Of a stretch of DNA of 64,000 bases, positions 46,995 to 57,177 are shown in pieces. This DNA is from Faecalibacter rhinopitheci (GTDB lineage Bacteria > Bacteroidota > Bacteroidia > Flavobacteriales > Weeksellaceae): positions 1 through 64,000 of the forward strand of contig NZ_JADGIK010000005.1 in NCBI RefSeq assembly GCF_015234135.1, read 5' to 3'. The notes beneath the pieces were generated by a model, which had not been told where the DNA came from, made no database searches, and saw nothing but the letters and a program-made list of their open reading frames with translations. How positions within the stretch are numbered: position 1 is the first letter of the stretch; every line of letters begins with the position of its first letter. Both the position numbers and the translations under genes were made by a program.

Positions 46995-47640
46995 AGCTTG
47001 GAAAACAATCGCGCCTATTTATGATGATATTATAAATATGCCGTTTATAAAAGAATTACGAAATGGAACATTACCAATAGAAAAATTTCAGTTCTATATG
47101 TTACAAGACGCAAAATATTTAGAACATTTTGGTCGTGTATTAGCAGTGATTGGTGCAAAATCTGAAGACAATCAACAAGCAATTGATTTTTTCGAATTTG
47201 GTAAAAATGCCTTGATTGTAGAACGCGCTTTACACGAATCTTATTTCCAAGATTTTGGATTAGCACAAAATATCAGTATAGAAACACAACCTGTTTGTCA
47301 TCATTATTCGCATTTCTTAAAAAGCACCGTTACATTCGAACCTATCGAAGTTGCTTTGGCTGCAGTTTTACCTTGCTTCTGGATTTATAAGGAAGTAGGC
47401 GATGAAATCATCAAAAATCAATCAAAAGAAAATAATCCTTATCAAAAATGGATTGATACGTATAGCGGAGAAGATTTTGGCGAAGGTGTAAAAAAAGCAA
47501 AACAGTATGTTGACAAAATTGCAGAAGAAACAACTGATAAAATAAAAACGCAAATGCTAGAAGCTTTTGTAAAAGCAAGCGAATTAGAATTTCAGTTTTG
47601 GAATGCTGCTTATGAAAACATCACATGGAACAGAAAATAA
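46978..47640 (+). CDS. tenA: thiaminase II / aminopyrimidine aminohydrolase TenA
   Basis: A 220-residue all-helical TenA protein that deaminates aminopyrimidine breakdown products of thiamine so they can be reused as HMP. Segments: FQFYMLQDAKYLEHFGRVLA near 37-56, and AAVLPCFWIYKEVG near 130-143 with the nucleophilic Cys. It fits a salvage cluster that lacks thiC. Overlaps the HAD gene by 16 bases. Confidence 0.93.
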   Translation: MTFTTKAWKTIAPIYDDIINMPFIKELRNGTLPIEKFQFYMLQDAKYLEHFGRVLAVIGAKSEDNQQAIDFFEFGKNALIVERALHESYFQDFGLAQNISIETQPVCHHYSHFLKSTVTFEPIEVALAAVLPCFWIYKEVGDEIIKNQSKENNPYQKWIDTYSGEDFGEGVKKAKQYVDKIAEETTDKIKTQMLEAFVKASELEFQFWNAAYENITWNRK

Positions 47641-48263
47641 AAGCAATTTTTTTTGATTTTGACGGAGTAATTGTTGACAGTTTACAATTATGGAATTTGA
47701 TGTTTGAGGAAGTTGGGAAAACATACAAATTAAATGCAACTTGTTTACTTGAAAATGATGGATTGAATTTCACGACGAATGAAGCCATACAATTAATGCT
47801 AGAAAATCAGCAACGATTTACGACAGATTTATATGAAGAAATTATTGATTGGACTGAGTTATTTTATGTTGAACATTTTCATCATTATATAAAATTGAAT
47901 GATTATGTGATTGAGATGTTAGGAAATTTAAAATCAAATCACATTCAGATTCTTCTTGTTTCAAATTCATCGCGTAAACAGATAAATCATGCATTCAAGG
48001 TATTAAAACTCCATCCATATTTTGATCATACAATTACGGCTGATGATGTTTTGAAAGGGAAACCAGATGCAGAACCTTATTTAAAAGCTTTGTTATTATC
48101 CCAAAAACAAAAAGAAGAAATTATAGTAATCGAAGATTCGTTGACAGGAATAGATGCAGCAAAAAATGCAGGATTAACGTATAAAATATATAAACATCCC
48201 GACTATATTCAACATCCCAATTATTTAAGTGATTTTAGAGAAATCATCAAAATGATACAATAA
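47625..48263 (+). CDS. HAD superfamily phosphatase, possible thiamine-phosphate phosphatase
   Basis: A 212-residue HAD-IA hydrolase. Motif I FFDFDGVIVDS supplies D11 and D13, motif II is LLVSNSSRKQI near 104-114, and motif IV VIEDSLTGIDAAKNAG near 169-184. Being last in a tight thi operon suggests that it acts on thiamine phosphate (Bacteroidota often lack ThiL and use a phosphatase plus pyrophosphokinase) or on HMP phosphate. The substrate is inferred from place only. Confidence 0.8.
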   Translation: MEQKIKAIFFDFDGVIVDSLQLWNLMFEEVGKTYKLNATCLLENDGLNFTTNEAIQLMLENQQRFTTDLYEEIIDWTELFYVEHFHHYIKLNDYVIEMLGNLKSNHIQILLVSNSSRKQINHAFKVLKLHPYFDHTITADDVLKGKPDAEPYLKALLLSQKQKEEIIVIEDSLTGIDAAKNAGLTYKIYKHPDYIQHPNYLSDFREIIKMIQ

Positions 48264-48294
48264 AAAAATCCTTACTCAATAAAGAGTAAGGATT
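48262..48294 (-). terminator. terminator of the str-S10 operon at the thi junction
   Basis: An 11-base stem AATCCTTACTC/GAGTAAGGATT (48267-48277 and 48284-48294), loop of 6, followed on the minus strand by seven T. It ends transcripts coming from rpsN. On the plus strand the tail is A/T mixed, so it is weaker for the thi operon. Confidence 0.88.
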
Positions 48295-48318
48295 AATATA
48301 TTAATAGCTAATGGTATA

Positions 48319-48588
48319 TTACCAAGAAGCTTTTTTAACACCTGGGATTAACCCTTCGTTTGCCATCTCACGGAAAGTTACACGAGAGATCCCGAAAGTT
48401 CTCATGTATCCTCTTGGACGTCCTGTTAATTTACAACGGTTGTGTAAACGTACAGGAGAAGCGTTTTTAGGTAATTTTTGTAATGCTTCGTAATCACCAG
48501 CTTCTAATAAAGCAGTTCTTTTCGCAGCATATTTAGCAACTAATGCTTCTCTTTTGCGCTCACGCGCTTTCATTGATTCTTTAGCCAT
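48319..48588 (-). CDS. rpsN: 30S ribosomal protein uS14
   Basis: An 89-residue uS14 of the long, zinc-free type (a single Cys in [20 protein letters not shown] terminus PGVKKASW). In nearly all bacteria rpsH follows; here the operon stops and a terminator faces the thiamine genes. Starts 2 bases after rplE. Confidence 0.97.
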   Translation of the reverse strand: MAKESMKARERKREALVAKYAAKRTALLEAGDYEALQKLPKNASPVRLHNRCKLTGRPRGYMRTFGISRVTFREMANEGLIPGVKKASW

Positions 48589-48590
48589 GA

Positions 48591-49154
48591 TTATTGTTCT
48601 TTAGTAAATGGTAATCCAAACTTAGCTAATAAAGCTTTCGCTTCTTTGTCTGTTGGTGCAGATGTAACAAATGTAATATCTAAACCTTGAATTTTCTTGA
48701 TTTTATCAATAGAAATTTCTGGGAAAATGATTTGTTCTTTGATACCTAAGTTATAGTTACCTCTACCATCAAATCCTGTTGAAGAAATTCCGTTAAAATC
48801 ACGTACACGTGGTAAAGACGCAGAAACTAAACGATCTAAGAATTCGTACATTTTCGAACCACGTAAAGTTACTTTTGCCCCAATTGGCATTCCTTTACGT
48901 AATTTGAAAGCTGCCTCATCTTTCTTAGAGATAGTTGCAACTGCTTTTTGACCTGTGATTAATTCTAACTCTTCGATAGCGTAATCAACGATTTTTTTAT
49001 CAGCTGTAGCAGCACCTAAACCTTGAGATAAAACAATTTTCTCTAGTTTAGGAACTTGCATAATTGATTTGTATCCAAATTCTTCCATTAAGGCAGATAC
49101 AATCTCTTCTTTATATTTAACCTGCGGACGAGGTGTGTATGTAGTTGTACTCAT
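48591..49154 (-). CDS. rplE: 50S ribosomal protein uL5
   Basis: A 187-residue uL5 starting [21 protein letters not shown] longer frame opens at 49184 but would overlap rplX by 29 bases; the ATG at 49154 fits one base after the rplX stop. [10 protein letters not shown] near 45-54 and [17 protein letters not shown] near 98-114 are family segments. Binds 5S rRNA. Confidence 0.97.
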   Translation of the reverse strand: MSTTTYTPRPQVKYKEEIVSALMEEFGYKSIMQVPKLEKIVLSQGLGAATADKKIVDYAIEELELITGQKAVATISKKDEAAFKLRKGMPIGAKVTLRGSKMYEFLDRLVSASLPRVRDFNGISSTGFDGRGNYNLGIKEQIIFPEISIDKIKKIQGLDITFVTSAPTDKEAKALLAKFGLPFTKEQ

Positions 49155-49155
49155 C

Positions 49156-49470
49156 TTAGATAGCTTTACCTGATTTTTTAGCAATTCTTACTTTTTTTCC
49201 ATCAACCTCTTGGATAGCTACTTTAGTTGCTTTCCCAGTTTCAGGATCTACTAAAGCCAATTTGCATAAATAGATTTGAGCTTCTTTTTCTACAACTCCA
49301 CCTTGTGGATTCTGTGCGCTTGGCTTTACACGTTTTTTTGCGATATTAACCCCTTCAACGATAGCTTTAGCTTTGTCAGGGAATACGCGTAATACTGTTC
49401 CAGTTTGTCCTTTTGAAGAACCTGATAAAACAATTACTTTGTCTCCTTTTTTAATTTTTAACTTTGCCAT
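49156..49470 (-). CDS. rplX: 50S ribosomal protein uL24
   Basis: A 104-residue uL24 with the KOW motif at the N terminus ([20 protein letters not shown] near 7-26). An assembly initiator of the large subunit. Located 10 bases after rplN. Confidence 0.98.
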   Translation of the reverse strand: MAKLKIKKGDKVIVLSGSSKGQTGTVLRVFPDKAKAIVEGVNIAKKRVKPSAQNPQGGVVEKEAQIYLCKLALVDPETGKATKVAIQEVDGKKVRIAKKSGKAI

Positions 49471-49480
49471 GTTGATCTTA

Positions 49481-49849
49481 TTATAATACCTCTGGGGCTA
49501 ATGATACAATTTTCATATATTCTTTATCACGTAACTCACGAGCAACTGGTCCGAATACACGAGTACCACGCATTTCTCCTTGAGTGTTTAATAATACACA
49601 AGCATTATCATCGAAACGGATATATGAACCGTCTTTTCTACGAACTTCTTTCTTAGTTCTAACTACAACAGCTTTAGATACAGCACCTTTCTTAACGTTT
49701 CCGTTTGGAGTTGCATCTTTAATAGCAACTACGATTTTGTCACCAACTGATGCGTATCTTCTTTTAGTACCACCTAAAACGCGGATTACTAATGCTTCAC
49801 GAGCTCCTGTGTTATCTGCAACTTTTAATCTAGATTCTTGTTGTAACAT
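49481..49849 (-). CDS. rplN: 50S ribosomal protein uL14
   Basis: A 122-residue uL14 ([20 protein letters not shown] at the start, [20 protein letters not shown] near the end). Located 9 bases after rpsQ. Confidence 0.98.
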   Translation of the reverse strand: MLQQESRLKVADNTGAREALVIRVLGGTKRRYASVGDKIVVAIKDATPNGNVKKGAVSKAVVVRTKKEVRRKDGSYIRFDDNACVLLNTQGEMRGTRVFGPVARELRDKEYMKIVSLAPEVL

Positions 49850-49858
49850 AACTTATTA

Positions 49859-50113
49859 TTATTTAGCTCTTTCTATGATTTCTACTAATCTCCATCTTTT
49901 GTTCTTAGACAAAGGACGAGTCTCCATGATACGCACAGTGTCACCTTCGTTACACTCGTTAGCTTCGTCGTGCGCTGTATATTTCTTCGTTTTTAAAACG
50001 AATTTCCCATAGAATGGGTGCTTTTGTTTCTTAGTTTCAGCAATAACAATGGTTTTATCCATTTTATTAGATGTAACTAAACCTACTCTTTCTTTTCTTA
50101 ATTTTCTTTCCAT
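49859..50113 (-). CDS. rpsQ: 30S ribosomal protein uS17
   Basis: An 84-residue OB-fold protein ([20 protein letters not shown] near 11-30, [20 protein letters not shown] near 58-77). Located 16 bases after rpmC. Confidence 0.98.
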   Translation of the reverse strand: MERKLRKERVGLVTSNKMDKTIVIAETKKQKHPFYGKFVLKTKKYTAHDEANECNEGDTVRIMETRPLSKNKRWRLVEIIERAK

Positions 50114-50129
50114 CAGTTACAGATTACTG

Positions 50130-50318
50130 TTATGATTGTTTTTCGTTTAATACAGTATTAAGACGAGCAATAGTTCTGCGTAAGTCTCTAATACCGATTG
50201 GATTTCCTACAGGAGAAACTGCGTTAGTTAATTTTAACGAATCGTAGTTTGCTTTTTCCTCAGCTAATTTAGCTTTGATCTCCTCTACGCTTAGATTTTT
50301 AATATCTGCTGCTTTCAT
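50130..50318 (-). CDS. rpmC: 50S ribosomal protein uL29
   Basis: A 62-residue helical protein (MKAADIKNLSVEEIKAKLAE at the start, PIGIRDLRRTIARLNTVLNE near the end) at the peptide exit site. Located 23 bases after rplP. Confidence 0.97.
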   Translation of the reverse strand: MKAADIKNLSVEEIKAKLAEEKANYDSLKLTNAVSPVGNPIGIRDLRRTIARLNTVLNEKQS

Positions 50319-50341
50319 TTTTTCTTAATTTTTAGAATTAA

Positions 50342-50761
50342 TTAATTTTGGAAATCACGTGCAACGATAAACCTAGTCTTAACAGGTAATTTCTGAGCTG
50401 CTAAACGCAATGCTTCAGTAGCAACCTCTAATGGCACACCTCCCACTTCGAAAATAATACGACCTGGTTGTACAGGAGCAACCCAGTATTCTGGAGCACC
50501 TTTACCTTTACCCATACGTACCTCTGCTGGTTTCTTAGTGATTGGTTTATCTGGAAATATTTTAATCCATAATTGACCTTCTCTCTTCATAAAACGAGTT
50601 GCTGCAATACGAGCTGCCTCGATTTGACGAGCTGTAATAAAAGCTTCGTCTAAAGATTTAATCCCGAAAGTCCCGTAAGCTAATTCAGTTCCTCTGTGAG
50701 AAACTCCTTTCATCTTACCTTTTTGGGTTTTTCTAAATTTTACTCTTCTCGGTGATAACAT
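50342..50761 (-). CDS. rplP: 50S ribosomal protein uL16
   Basis: A 139-residue uL16 ([20 protein letters not shown] at the start). The conserved [19 protein letters not shown] near 82-100 lies close to the A site; the Arg of this PxRMGKG-type stretch is the hydroxylated one in some bacteria. Located 37 bases after rpsC. Confidence 0.98.
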   Translation of the reverse strand: MLSPRRVKFRKTQKGKMKGVSHRGTELAYGTFGIKSLDEAFITARQIEAARIAATRFMKREGQLWIKIFPDKPITKKPAEVRMGKGKGAPEYWVAPVQPGRIIFEVGGVPLEVATEALRLAAQKLPVKTRFIVARDFQN

Positions 50762-50798
50762 ATCTACTTAATTTCTTTATGTTAGTTATAAAACTAAA

Positions 50799-51515
50799 TT
50801 ATCGCTTTCTATTATTAGATCTTTCACCTCCTTTACCGCTAGATTTCTTTTGTTTCTTTTGTAATCCAACTAATGGAGATAATTCTCTCTTACCATATAC
50901 CTCACCTTTCATAACCCAAACTTTGATCCCTAAACGACCGTAAGTTGTGTGAGCTTCTGAGATGTGGTAATCAATGTCTGCACGGAATGTAGACAAAGGA
51001 ATACGTCCATCTTTGTAACTTTCAGAACGTGCCATTTCAGCTCCGTTTAAACGTCCAGAGATTTGAACTTTGATTCCTTCTGCATTCATACGCATTGCAG
51101 ATGTAATAGCCATTTTAATAGCACGACGGTAAGAAATACGATTCTCAATTTGACGAGCGATACTATCACCTACTAAGATTGCATCTAATTCAGGTCTTTT
51201 AATTTCAAAAATGTTAATTTGAACCTCTTTACCAGTGATTTTCTTTAACTCTTCTTTTAATTTATCAACCTCTTGTCCACCTTTACCAATAATGATACCT
51301 GGACGAGCAGTAGTTACAGTTACAGTAACTAATTTTAAAGTACGATCAATGTAAATACGAGAAACTCCGGCTTTAGATAAACGCGCTCTTAAATAAGTAC
51401 GAATTTTTGCATCTTCTGCGATCTTATCACCGTAATCATTTCCACCGTACCAGTTAGAATCCCATCCTCTGATGATACCTAAACGATTTCCGATTGGATT
51501 AGTCTTTTGTCCCAT
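50799..51515 (-). CDS. rpsC: 30S ribosomal protein uS3
   Basis: A 238-residue uS3 ([20 protein letters not shown] at the start). The KH domain has [18 protein letters not shown] near 74-91. The C-terminal tail is Ser/Lys/Gly-rich. Forms the mRNA entry tunnel. Located 4 bases after rplV. Confidence 0.98.
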   Translation of the reverse strand: MGQKTNPIGNRLGIIRGWDSNWYGGNDYGDKIAEDAKIRTYLRARLSKAGVSRIYIDRTLKLVTVTVTTARPGIIIGKGGQEVDKLKEELKKITGKEVQINIFEIKRPELDAILVGDSIARQIENRISYRRAIKMAITSAMRMNAEGIKVQISGRLNGAEMARSESYKDGRIPLSTFRADIDYHISEAHTTYGRLGIKVWVMKGEVYGKRELSPLVGLQKKQKKSSGKGGERSNNRKR

Positions 51516-51519
51516 ATTC

Positions 51520-51936
51520 TTAATCTTGTACTTTTTGTTTATCTTCCTTAGTTCCTAAAACCAAAGTTACATGGTTTGAACGTTTTCTGATTCTATGTGC
51601 TCTACCTTGAGGAGCAGTACGAATACGTTTTAATTGACGCGCACTGTCTACAGAGATTTCTTTAACATATAATCCAGCTTCTTCAACATCAGCTCCTTCG
51701 TTTTTAACTTGCCAGTTAGCGATAGCGCTTAATAACAATTTCTCTAAACGGATAGAAGCGTGGTTTTTAGTATATTTTAAAATACCTAAAGCTTTTTGAA
51801 TTTCAACTCCACGGATGATATCAACTACCAATCTCATTTTACGAGGAGAAGTAGGAACATTATTTAATTTCGCGAAAGCTACCTGCTTGTTAGCTTCTTT
51901 GATTCTTTCGTTACTTAATCTTTTTCTAGATCCCAT
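51520..51936 (-). CDS. rplV: 50S ribosomal protein uL22
   Basis: A 138-residue uL22; the core starts at about residue 17 ([20 protein letters not shown]), so the first 16 residues are a small N-terminal extension. [20 protein letters not shown] near 110-129 is the exit-tunnel hairpin region. Located 9 bases after rpsS. Confidence 0.97.
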   Translation of the reverse strand: MGSRKRLSNERIKEANKQVAFAKLNNVPTSPRKMRLVVDIIRGVEIQKALGILKYTKNHASIRLEKLLLSAIANWQVKNEGADVEEAGLYVKEISVDSARQLKRIRTAPQGRAHRIRKRSNHVTLVLGTKEDKQKVQD

Positions 51937-51945
51937 GGCCTTCTA

Positions 51946-52224
51946 CTATTTTTTTCCTTTGTTTTTAGCTCCGGCATGACCTCTAAAAGTACGTGTAGGA
52001 GCGAACTCACCTAATTTATGACCTACCATATTCTCAGTAACATAAACTGGAATAAATTGCTTTCCATTATGAACAGCGATCGTTTGACCAACGAAATCAG
52101 GAGAAATCATTGATGCTCTAGACCAAGTTTTAATTACGTTTTTGCTACCCGATTCAACGTTTGCAAGAACTTTCTTTTCTAATTTATAGTGGATGAATGG
52201 TCCTTTTTTTAATGAACGTGCCAT
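51946..52224 (-). CDS. rpsS: 30S ribosomal protein uS19
   Basis: A 92-residue uS19 ([20 protein letters not shown] at the start, [20 protein letters not shown] near the end). Located 3 bases after rplB. Confidence 0.98.
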   Translation of the reverse strand: MARSLKKGPFIHYKLEKKVLANVESGSKNVIKTWSRASMISPDFVGQTIAVHNGKQFIPVYVTENMVGHKLGEFAPTRTFRGHAGAKNKGKK

Positions 52225-52227
52225 AAA

Positions 52228-53052
52228 TTATTTTTTTCTTCTTTCAACAATATATTTGTTCGACGACTTCTTTTTAGCTCTGGTTTTGTAACCTTTTGCT
52301 GGAATTCCGTTACGAGAACGAGGAATACCTCCGGTTGCACGACCTTCACCACCACCCATTGGGTGATCAACAGGGTTCATTACCATTGGTCTTGTTCTAG
52401 GACGACGACCTTGCCATCTTGAACGACCAGCTTTACCTGAAACCTCTAATTGGTGATCTGTATTAGATACCACACCAACAGTCGCTTTACACTCCACTAA
52501 AATCATTCTTGATTCACCACTAGGTAACTTAACGATAGCATATTTACCATCACGTGCAACTAATTGCGCATAAGTACCAGCACTTCTTGCCATAACAGCA
52601 CCTTGACCAGGACGTAACTCAATACAAGAGATTACTGTACCTAAAGGCATGTTTTTTAATTTCATGGCATTACCTACTTCTGGCTCAACATTGTCTCCTG
52701 AATAAATCACTTGACCTGCTTTTAAACCATTTTGAGCAATAATGTATCTCTTTTCTCCATCTTCGTAAGATAATAAAGCGATAAATGCAGTTCTGTTTGG
52801 ATCATATTGTACAGATTCAACAGTTGCAGCACCTTCTCTCTCACGTTTGAAGTCGATGATACGGTATTTTTGTTTGTGTCCACCACCGATATAACGCATT
52901 GTCATTTTACCAGTGTTGTTACGTCCACCCGATTTAGATTTTCCTTCGATTAATGTTTTCTCAGGCTTAGCGTTTTTATCAACAGCTGCGAATTCATTAA
53001 CTACTCTAAAACGTTGTCCTGGGGTGATAGGTTTTAATTTTCTTACTGACAT
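52228..53052 (-). CDS. rplB: 50S ribosomal protein uL2
   Basis: A 274-residue uL2 with the OB and SH3-like domains and the signature [14 protein letters not shown] near 225-238, whose His is needed near the peptidyl transferase centre. Located 15 bases after rplW. Confidence 0.98.
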   Translation of the reverse strand: MSVRKLKPITPGQRFRVVNEFAAVDKNAKPEKTLIEGKSKSGGRNNTGKMTMRYIGGGHKQKYRIIDFKREREGAATVESVQYDPNRTAFIALLSYEDGEKRYIIAQNGLKAGQVIYSGDNVEPEVGNAMKLKNMPLGTVISCIELRPGQGAVMARSAGTYAQLVARDGKYAIVKLPSGESRMILVECKATVGVVSNTDHQLEVSGKAGRSRWQGRRPRTRPMVMNPVDHPMGGGEGRATGGIPRSRNGIPAKGYKTRAKKKSSNKYIVERRKK

Positions 53053-53067
53053 TTTTTAATTCTTAAA

Positions 53068-53352
53068 TTATCCGAACAACTCAATTGCTTGACCTTCAGC
53101 TAAGCTAACGATCGCTTTTTTCATTTTATTTGTTTTTCCAGTTTGAAAACCTGTTTTTGTGTAACGAGTTTTAACCTTTGGAGCAGAAATTAAAGTACTA
53201 ACTGAAACTACATTCACACCGTAAGTTGCTTCAATAGCTTTTTTGATTTGAATCTTGTTAGCCTTTGTATCTACATAAAACGAATATTGCGCTAATAATT
53301 CACTATTACTAGTTGCTTTTTCTGAAATTACTGGTTTAATTAATATTCCCAT
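53068..53352 (-). CDS. rplW: 50S ribosomal protein uL23
   Basis: A 94-residue uL23 (MGILIKPVISEKATSNSELL at the start, YSFYVDTKANKIQIKKAIEA near 23-42). Docking site for signal recognition particle and trigger factor at the tunnel exit. Located 7 bases after rplD. Confidence 0.97.
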   Translation of the reverse strand: MGILIKPVISEKATSNSELLAQYSFYVDTKANKIQIKKAIEATYGVNVVSVSTLISAPKVKTRYTKTGFQTGKTNKMKKAIVSLAEGQAIELFG

Positions 53353-53359
53353 TTTCGTT

Positions 53360-53989
53360 TTATTTACTTAAATTTTCTTGTACCGACGCTAATGACCCTT
53401 CTAAAAAGATAATTTCAGAAGCATTGATTAAGTCGTAAACATTTAATTCTGAAGTAGTTACAACTTTAGTCTTTTGCAAATTGCGTGACGACAAATATAC
53501 GTTATTATTTGATTCACCCAATACGAATAAAGATTTTTTACCTTCTAATCCTAAATTAGATAATAAAGACTTAAATTCTTTAGTTTTTGGAGCTTCAAAT
53601 GTGAAGTTTTCAATAACTTTAATTTCGTTATCAGCTAATTTCTGAGATAATACAGATTTTTTAGCTAATCTCTTTTGAGCTTTGTTTAACTTGAAAGAGT
53701 AGTTTCTTGGACGTGGTCCGAAAACTCTACCTCCTCCACGGAAAACCGGAGATTTGATAGATCCCGCACGTGCAGTACCTGTACCCTTTTGTTTTTTGAT
53801 CTTACGAGTTGATCCCGCAATTTCAGCTCTTTCTTTTGATTTATGTGTTCCTTGGCGTTGAGCAGCTAAGTATTGTTTTACTTCTAAATACACTGTATGT
53901 GTAGATGGCTCAATTCCGAAGATTTGCTCGTCTAAAGAAACTGTTCTTCCAGTCTCTTGACCGTTTATGTTTAATACTACTACTTCCAT
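53360..53989 (-). CDS. rplD: 50S ribosomal protein uL4
   Basis: A 209-residue uL4 with the tunnel-loop stretch KKQKGTGTARAGSIKSPVFR near 69-88. Its start overlaps the rplC stop by one base. In Escherichia coli uL4 represses the S10 operon through its leader; the leader hairpin before rplC here might play such a part. Confidence 0.97.
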   Translation of the reverse strand: MEVVVLNINGQETGRTVSLDEQIFGIEPSTHTVYLEVKQYLAAQRQGTHKSKERAEIAGSTRKIKKQKGTGTARAGSIKSPVFRGGGRVFGPRPRNYSFKLNKAQKRLAKKSVLSQKLADNEIKVIENFTFEAPKTKEFKSLLSNLGLEGKKSLFVLGESNNNVYLSSRNLQKTKVVTTSELNVYDLINASEIIFLEGSLASVQENLSK

Positions 53990-54618
53990 TACTTGAATCT
54001 TCTAACGATTACGTATGAACTTTTTGGACCAGGTATAGCTCCTTTAATAATTAAAAGGTTTTTCTCTGTGTCTACTTTCAATACTTGTAAATTTTGAACG
54101 GTAATTTGTTTACCTCCCATTCTACCAGCCATACGCATTCCTTTGAATACACGTGATGGATCTGAACCAGCACCAATAGATCCTGGAGCTCTTAAACGGT
54201 TATGTTGTCCGTGTGTTGCTTGACCAACTCCACCGAAACCATGACGTTTAACAACACCTTGGAAACCTTTACCTTTAGAAGTACCTGTAACACTTACAAA
54301 TTCTCCTTCAGTTAATAAATCAACTGAAACGATATCTCCTAAATTTACTGAGTTTACAAATTCCTCACCGTAAAATTCAACTAATTTACGTTTTGGAGTT
54401 GTACCAGCTTTTTTGAAATGTCCTTGTAAAGCTTTAGTTGTGTTTTTTTCTTTTGCGTCATCGAAACCAAGTTGAGCAGCAACGTACCCATCTTTCTCTA
54501 AGGTTCTGACTTGAGTAACCACACATGGCCCAGCTTGTACGATAGTAACAGGAATGTTTTTTCCTTTCTCATCAAATAAGCTAGTCATGGCGATCTTTCT
54601 ACCAATGATACCTGACAT
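53989..54618 (-). CDS. rplC: 50S ribosomal protein uL3
   Basis: A 209-residue uL3 ([20 protein letters not shown] at the start, the central [18 protein letters not shown] near 113-130 and [14 protein letters not shown]-type glycine-rich segment with Gln modification site). It follows rpsJ by 111 bases, the longest gap of the str-S10 run, and that gap contains a -7 box and a terminator-like hairpin. Confidence 0.97.
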   Translation of the reverse strand: MSGIIGRKIAMTSLFDEKGKNIPVTIVQAGPCVVTQVRTLEKDGYVAAQLGFDDAKEKNTTKALQGHFKKAGTTPKRKLVEFYGEEFVNSVNLGDIVSVDLLTEGEFVSVTGTSKGKGFQGVVKRHGFGGVGQATHGQHNRLRAPGSIGAGSDPSRVFKGMRMAGRMGGKQITVQNLQVLKVDTEKNLLIIKGAIPGPKSSYVIVRRFK

Positions 54619-54646
54619 TGTTATAAATTTATTTAATTAATAATAT

Positions 54647-54714
54647 AAAATTTAAAGAAAACCTGCCGTTAGAGACGACAGGATTCTTCTATTTATTTTG
54701 AGATTGCAAATATA
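54647..54714 (-). promoter_or_regulatory. internal -7 box and attenuator-like hairpin before rplC
   Basis: In the rpsJ-rplC gap, a -7 box TATATTTG (54714-54707, minus) is followed by stem CCTGTCGT/ACGGCAGG (54682-54675 and 54669-54662, loop of 5) and then TTTTCTTT. The hairpin plus T tract has the form of an intrinsic terminator inside the leader of rplC, so it may be an attenuator for the S10 part of the operon. A TTG at a normal distance is absent (29 bases), so the promoter is less certain than the hairpin. Confidence 0.55.
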
Positions 54715-54729
54715 GTAAAAAAAATTTAA

Positions 54730-55035
54730 CTACACTTTAATTTCAACTTCAACTCCAGAAGGTAATTCTAACTTCATTAAAGCATCTACTGTTTTAGATG
54801 AAGAAGAATAAATATCTAATAATCTTTTGTGAGCTGATAATTGGAATTGTTCACGAGATTTTTTGTTAACGTGAGGAGATCTTAAAACTGTAAAGATTCT
54901 TTTATGAGTTGGTAATGGAATTGGACCATTAACAACAGCTCCTGTAGCTTTTACAGTTTTTACGATTTTTTCAGCTGATTTATCAACTAAACTATAATCG
55001 TAAGATTTTAATTTTATTCTGATTTTTTGACTCAT
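54730..55035 (-). CDS. rpsJ: 30S ribosomal protein uS10
   Basis: A 101-residue uS10 ([20 protein letters not shown] near 5-24, [20 protein letters not shown] near 43-62). It is also the NusE transcription factor subunit. Grouped with fusA (12 bases) and separated from rplC by the leader region, which splits the classic S10 order into rpsL-rpsG-fusA-rpsJ and rplC onward. Confidence 0.97.
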   Translation of the reverse strand: MSQKIRIKLKSYDYSLVDKSAEKIVKTVKATGAVVNGPIPLPTHKRIFTVLRSPHVNKKSREQFQLSAHKRLLDIYSSSSKTVDALMKLELPSGVEVEIKV

Positions 55036-55047
55036 TTCTTAATTTAA

Positions 55048-57171
55048 TTAAGCGTTACCTTTTGCTTTAGCGATTACAGCTTCTGACACATTTGTTGGTG
55101 CAGGAGCATAATGATCGAATTCCATAGTTGATGTAGCACGACCTGAAGATAATGTACGTAATGATGTTACGTAACCGAACATTTCTGCTAATGGAACCAT
55201 AGCTTTAATAACTTTAGCGTTATTTCTATCATCCATTCCTGAAACTTGTCCACGTCTTCTGTTTAAATCTCCTACAACATCTCCCATGTTCTCTTCTGGA
55301 GTTAATACTTCTAACTTCATAATTGGCTCTAAAATTTGAGCACCAGCAGCTTTAGCAGCAGCTTTATACCCCATTTGAGCAGCTAATTCGAAAGATAGAG
55401 CATCAGAATCCACAGGGTGGAAAGATCCGTCTTTAACAGTAACTTTTAATGAATCCATTTCGAATCCAGCTAAAGGTCCATTTTTCATGGCAGCTTTAAA
55501 TCCTTTTTCGATAGAAGGGATATATTCTTTAGGAATGTTACCACCTTTAATTACAGATTCAAATTCTAATCCAGCTTTTCCTTCTTCTGCTGGTCCCATT
55601 GTGAAAACGATATCAGCAAATTTACCACGTCCACCAGATTGTTTTTTGTAAACTTCACGGTGTTCAGCTAATCTAGAGAAAGCTTCTTTGTATTCTACTT
55701 GAGGCTCACCTTGGTTAACTTCAACTTTGAACTCACGTCTTAAACGGTCAACGATGATATCTAAGTGTAACTCTCCCATTCCTGAGATAATAGTTTGCCC
55801 AGATGCTTCATCAGTACGAACAGTAAAAGTTGGATCTTCTTCAGCTAATTTAGCTAAAGCCATACCTAATTTATCAACGTCAGCTTTAGTTTTAGGCTCA
55901 ACCGCGATACCAATTACTGGATCTGGGAAGTCCATAGACTCTAATACGATAGGTGCTTTTTCATCACATAAAGTATCACCTGTTTTGATATCTTTAAATC
56001 CTACAGCAGCTCCAATATCACCAGCTTCAATAAATGGAATTGGCTCTTGTTTTTGCGCGTGCATTTGGAAGATACGAGAGATACGCTCTTTATTACCAGA
56101 ACGAGTGTTTAAAACATAAGAACCTGCATCTAAGCGTCCTGAATAAGCACGGAAGAATGCTAAACGACCTACGAATGGGTCAGTAGCAATTTTAAATGCT
56201 AATGCAGCAAACGGCTCTTCTACAGATGGTTTTCTGAAGATAGGCTCATCTGTTTTAGGATCTGTACCTGGAATCGCTTCTTTATCCATCGGAGATGGTA
56301 AGTAACGACATACAGCGTCTAACATAAACTGTACACCTTTGTTTTTAAACGAAGATCCACAAGTCATTGGAATGATAGACATATCTAAAGTAGCAGCACG
56401 TAATGCAGCGTGAACTTCATCCTCAGAGATAGAGTTTTCATCCTCCATATATTTCTCTAATAAGTTCTCGTCGTAAGCAGCTACTTCTTCAATTAATTGG
56501 CTACGGAATTGTTTAACGTCATCTAACATTTCTGTTGGAATATCAACTACATCAAAAGTTGCTCCGTTATTCTCTTCATGCCAAACAATCGCACGATTCT
56601 TAATTAAATCTACAACACCTTTAAAATCAGCTTCATCACCAATTGGTAAAACGATAGGAACAGCGTTTGATCCTAACATTTCGCGTACTTGACGACAAAC
56701 ATTTAAAAAGTCTGATCCTTGACGGTCCATTTTATTAACGAAACCTAAACGAGGAACTTTATAGTTATCTGCTAAACGCCAGTTTGTTTCAGACTGAGGC
56801 TCAACACCATCTACTGCAGAAAATAAGAATACTAAACCGTCTAACACACGTAAAGAACGGTTTACCTCTACTGTAAAGTCAACGTGACCAGGAGTGTCAA
56901 TAATATTGAAGTGGTAGTGGTTTGCACCTGGTAAAGGTTTCCCTTGCTCAGTTGGAAATGTCCAATCACAAGTAGTAGCAGCTGAAGTAATTGTAATACC
57001 ACGCTCTGCTTCTTGTTCCATCCAGTCCATTGTTGACGCACCTTCGTGAGTTTCACCAATTTTATGGTTTTTTCCAGTGTAAAATAAAATACGCTCTGTA
57101 GTAGTAGTTTTCCCTGCATCAATATGTGCAGCAATACCAATATTTCTAGTAAATAATAAGTCTCTTGCCAT
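55048..57171 (-). CDS. fusA: elongation factor G
   Basis: A 707-residue translocase GTPase with five domains. G motifs: AHIDAGKTT (15-23), DTPGH (92-96), NKMD (146-149). It follows rpsG by 6 bases. tuf, often the next gene of the str operon, is not present here; rpsJ follows instead. Confidence 0.98.
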   Translation of the reverse strand: MARDLLFTRNIGIAAHIDAGKTTTTERILFYTGKNHKIGETHEGASTMDWMEQEAERGITITSAATTCDWTFPTEQGKPLPGANHYHFNIIDTPGHVDFTVEVNRSLRVLDGLVFLFSAVDGVEPQSETNWRLADNYKVPRLGFVNKMDRQGSDFLNVCRQVREMLGSNAVPIVLPIGDEADFKGVVDLIKNRAIVWHEENNGATFDVVDIPTEMLDDVKQFRSQLIEEVAAYDENLLEKYMEDENSISEDEVHAALRAATLDMSIIPMTCGSSFKNKGVQFMLDAVCRYLPSPMDKEAIPGTDPKTDEPIFRKPSVEEPFAALAFKIATDPFVGRLAFFRAYSGRLDAGSYVLNTRSGNKERISRIFQMHAQKQEPIPFIEAGDIGAAVGFKDIKTGDTLCDEKAPIVLESMDFPDPVIGIAVEPKTKADVDKLGMALAKLAEEDPTFTVRTDEASGQTIISGMGELHLDIIVDRLRREFKVEVNQGEPQVEYKEAFSRLAEHREVYKKQSGGRGKFADIVFTMGPAEEGKAGLEFESVIKGGNIPKEYIPSIEKGFKAAMKNGPLAGFEMDSLKVTVKDGSFHPVDSDALSFELAAQMGYKAAAKAAGAQILEPIMKLEVLTPEENMGDVVGDLNRRRGQVSGMDDRNNAKVIKAMVPLAEMFGYVTSLRTLSSGRATSTMEFDHYAPAPTNVSEAVIAKAKGNA

Positions 57172-57177
57172 TTTTTA

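Noticed and set aside
44344-48318. Thiamine cluster as a mobile element
   Set aside because: No transposase, integrase, terminal repeats or target duplications are visible at either junction, and base composition matches the surroundings.
49155-49184. N-terminal extension of uL5 into rplX
   Set aside because: It would overlap rplX by 29 bases and adds residues not typical of uL5. The ATG at 49154 fits the one-base gap.
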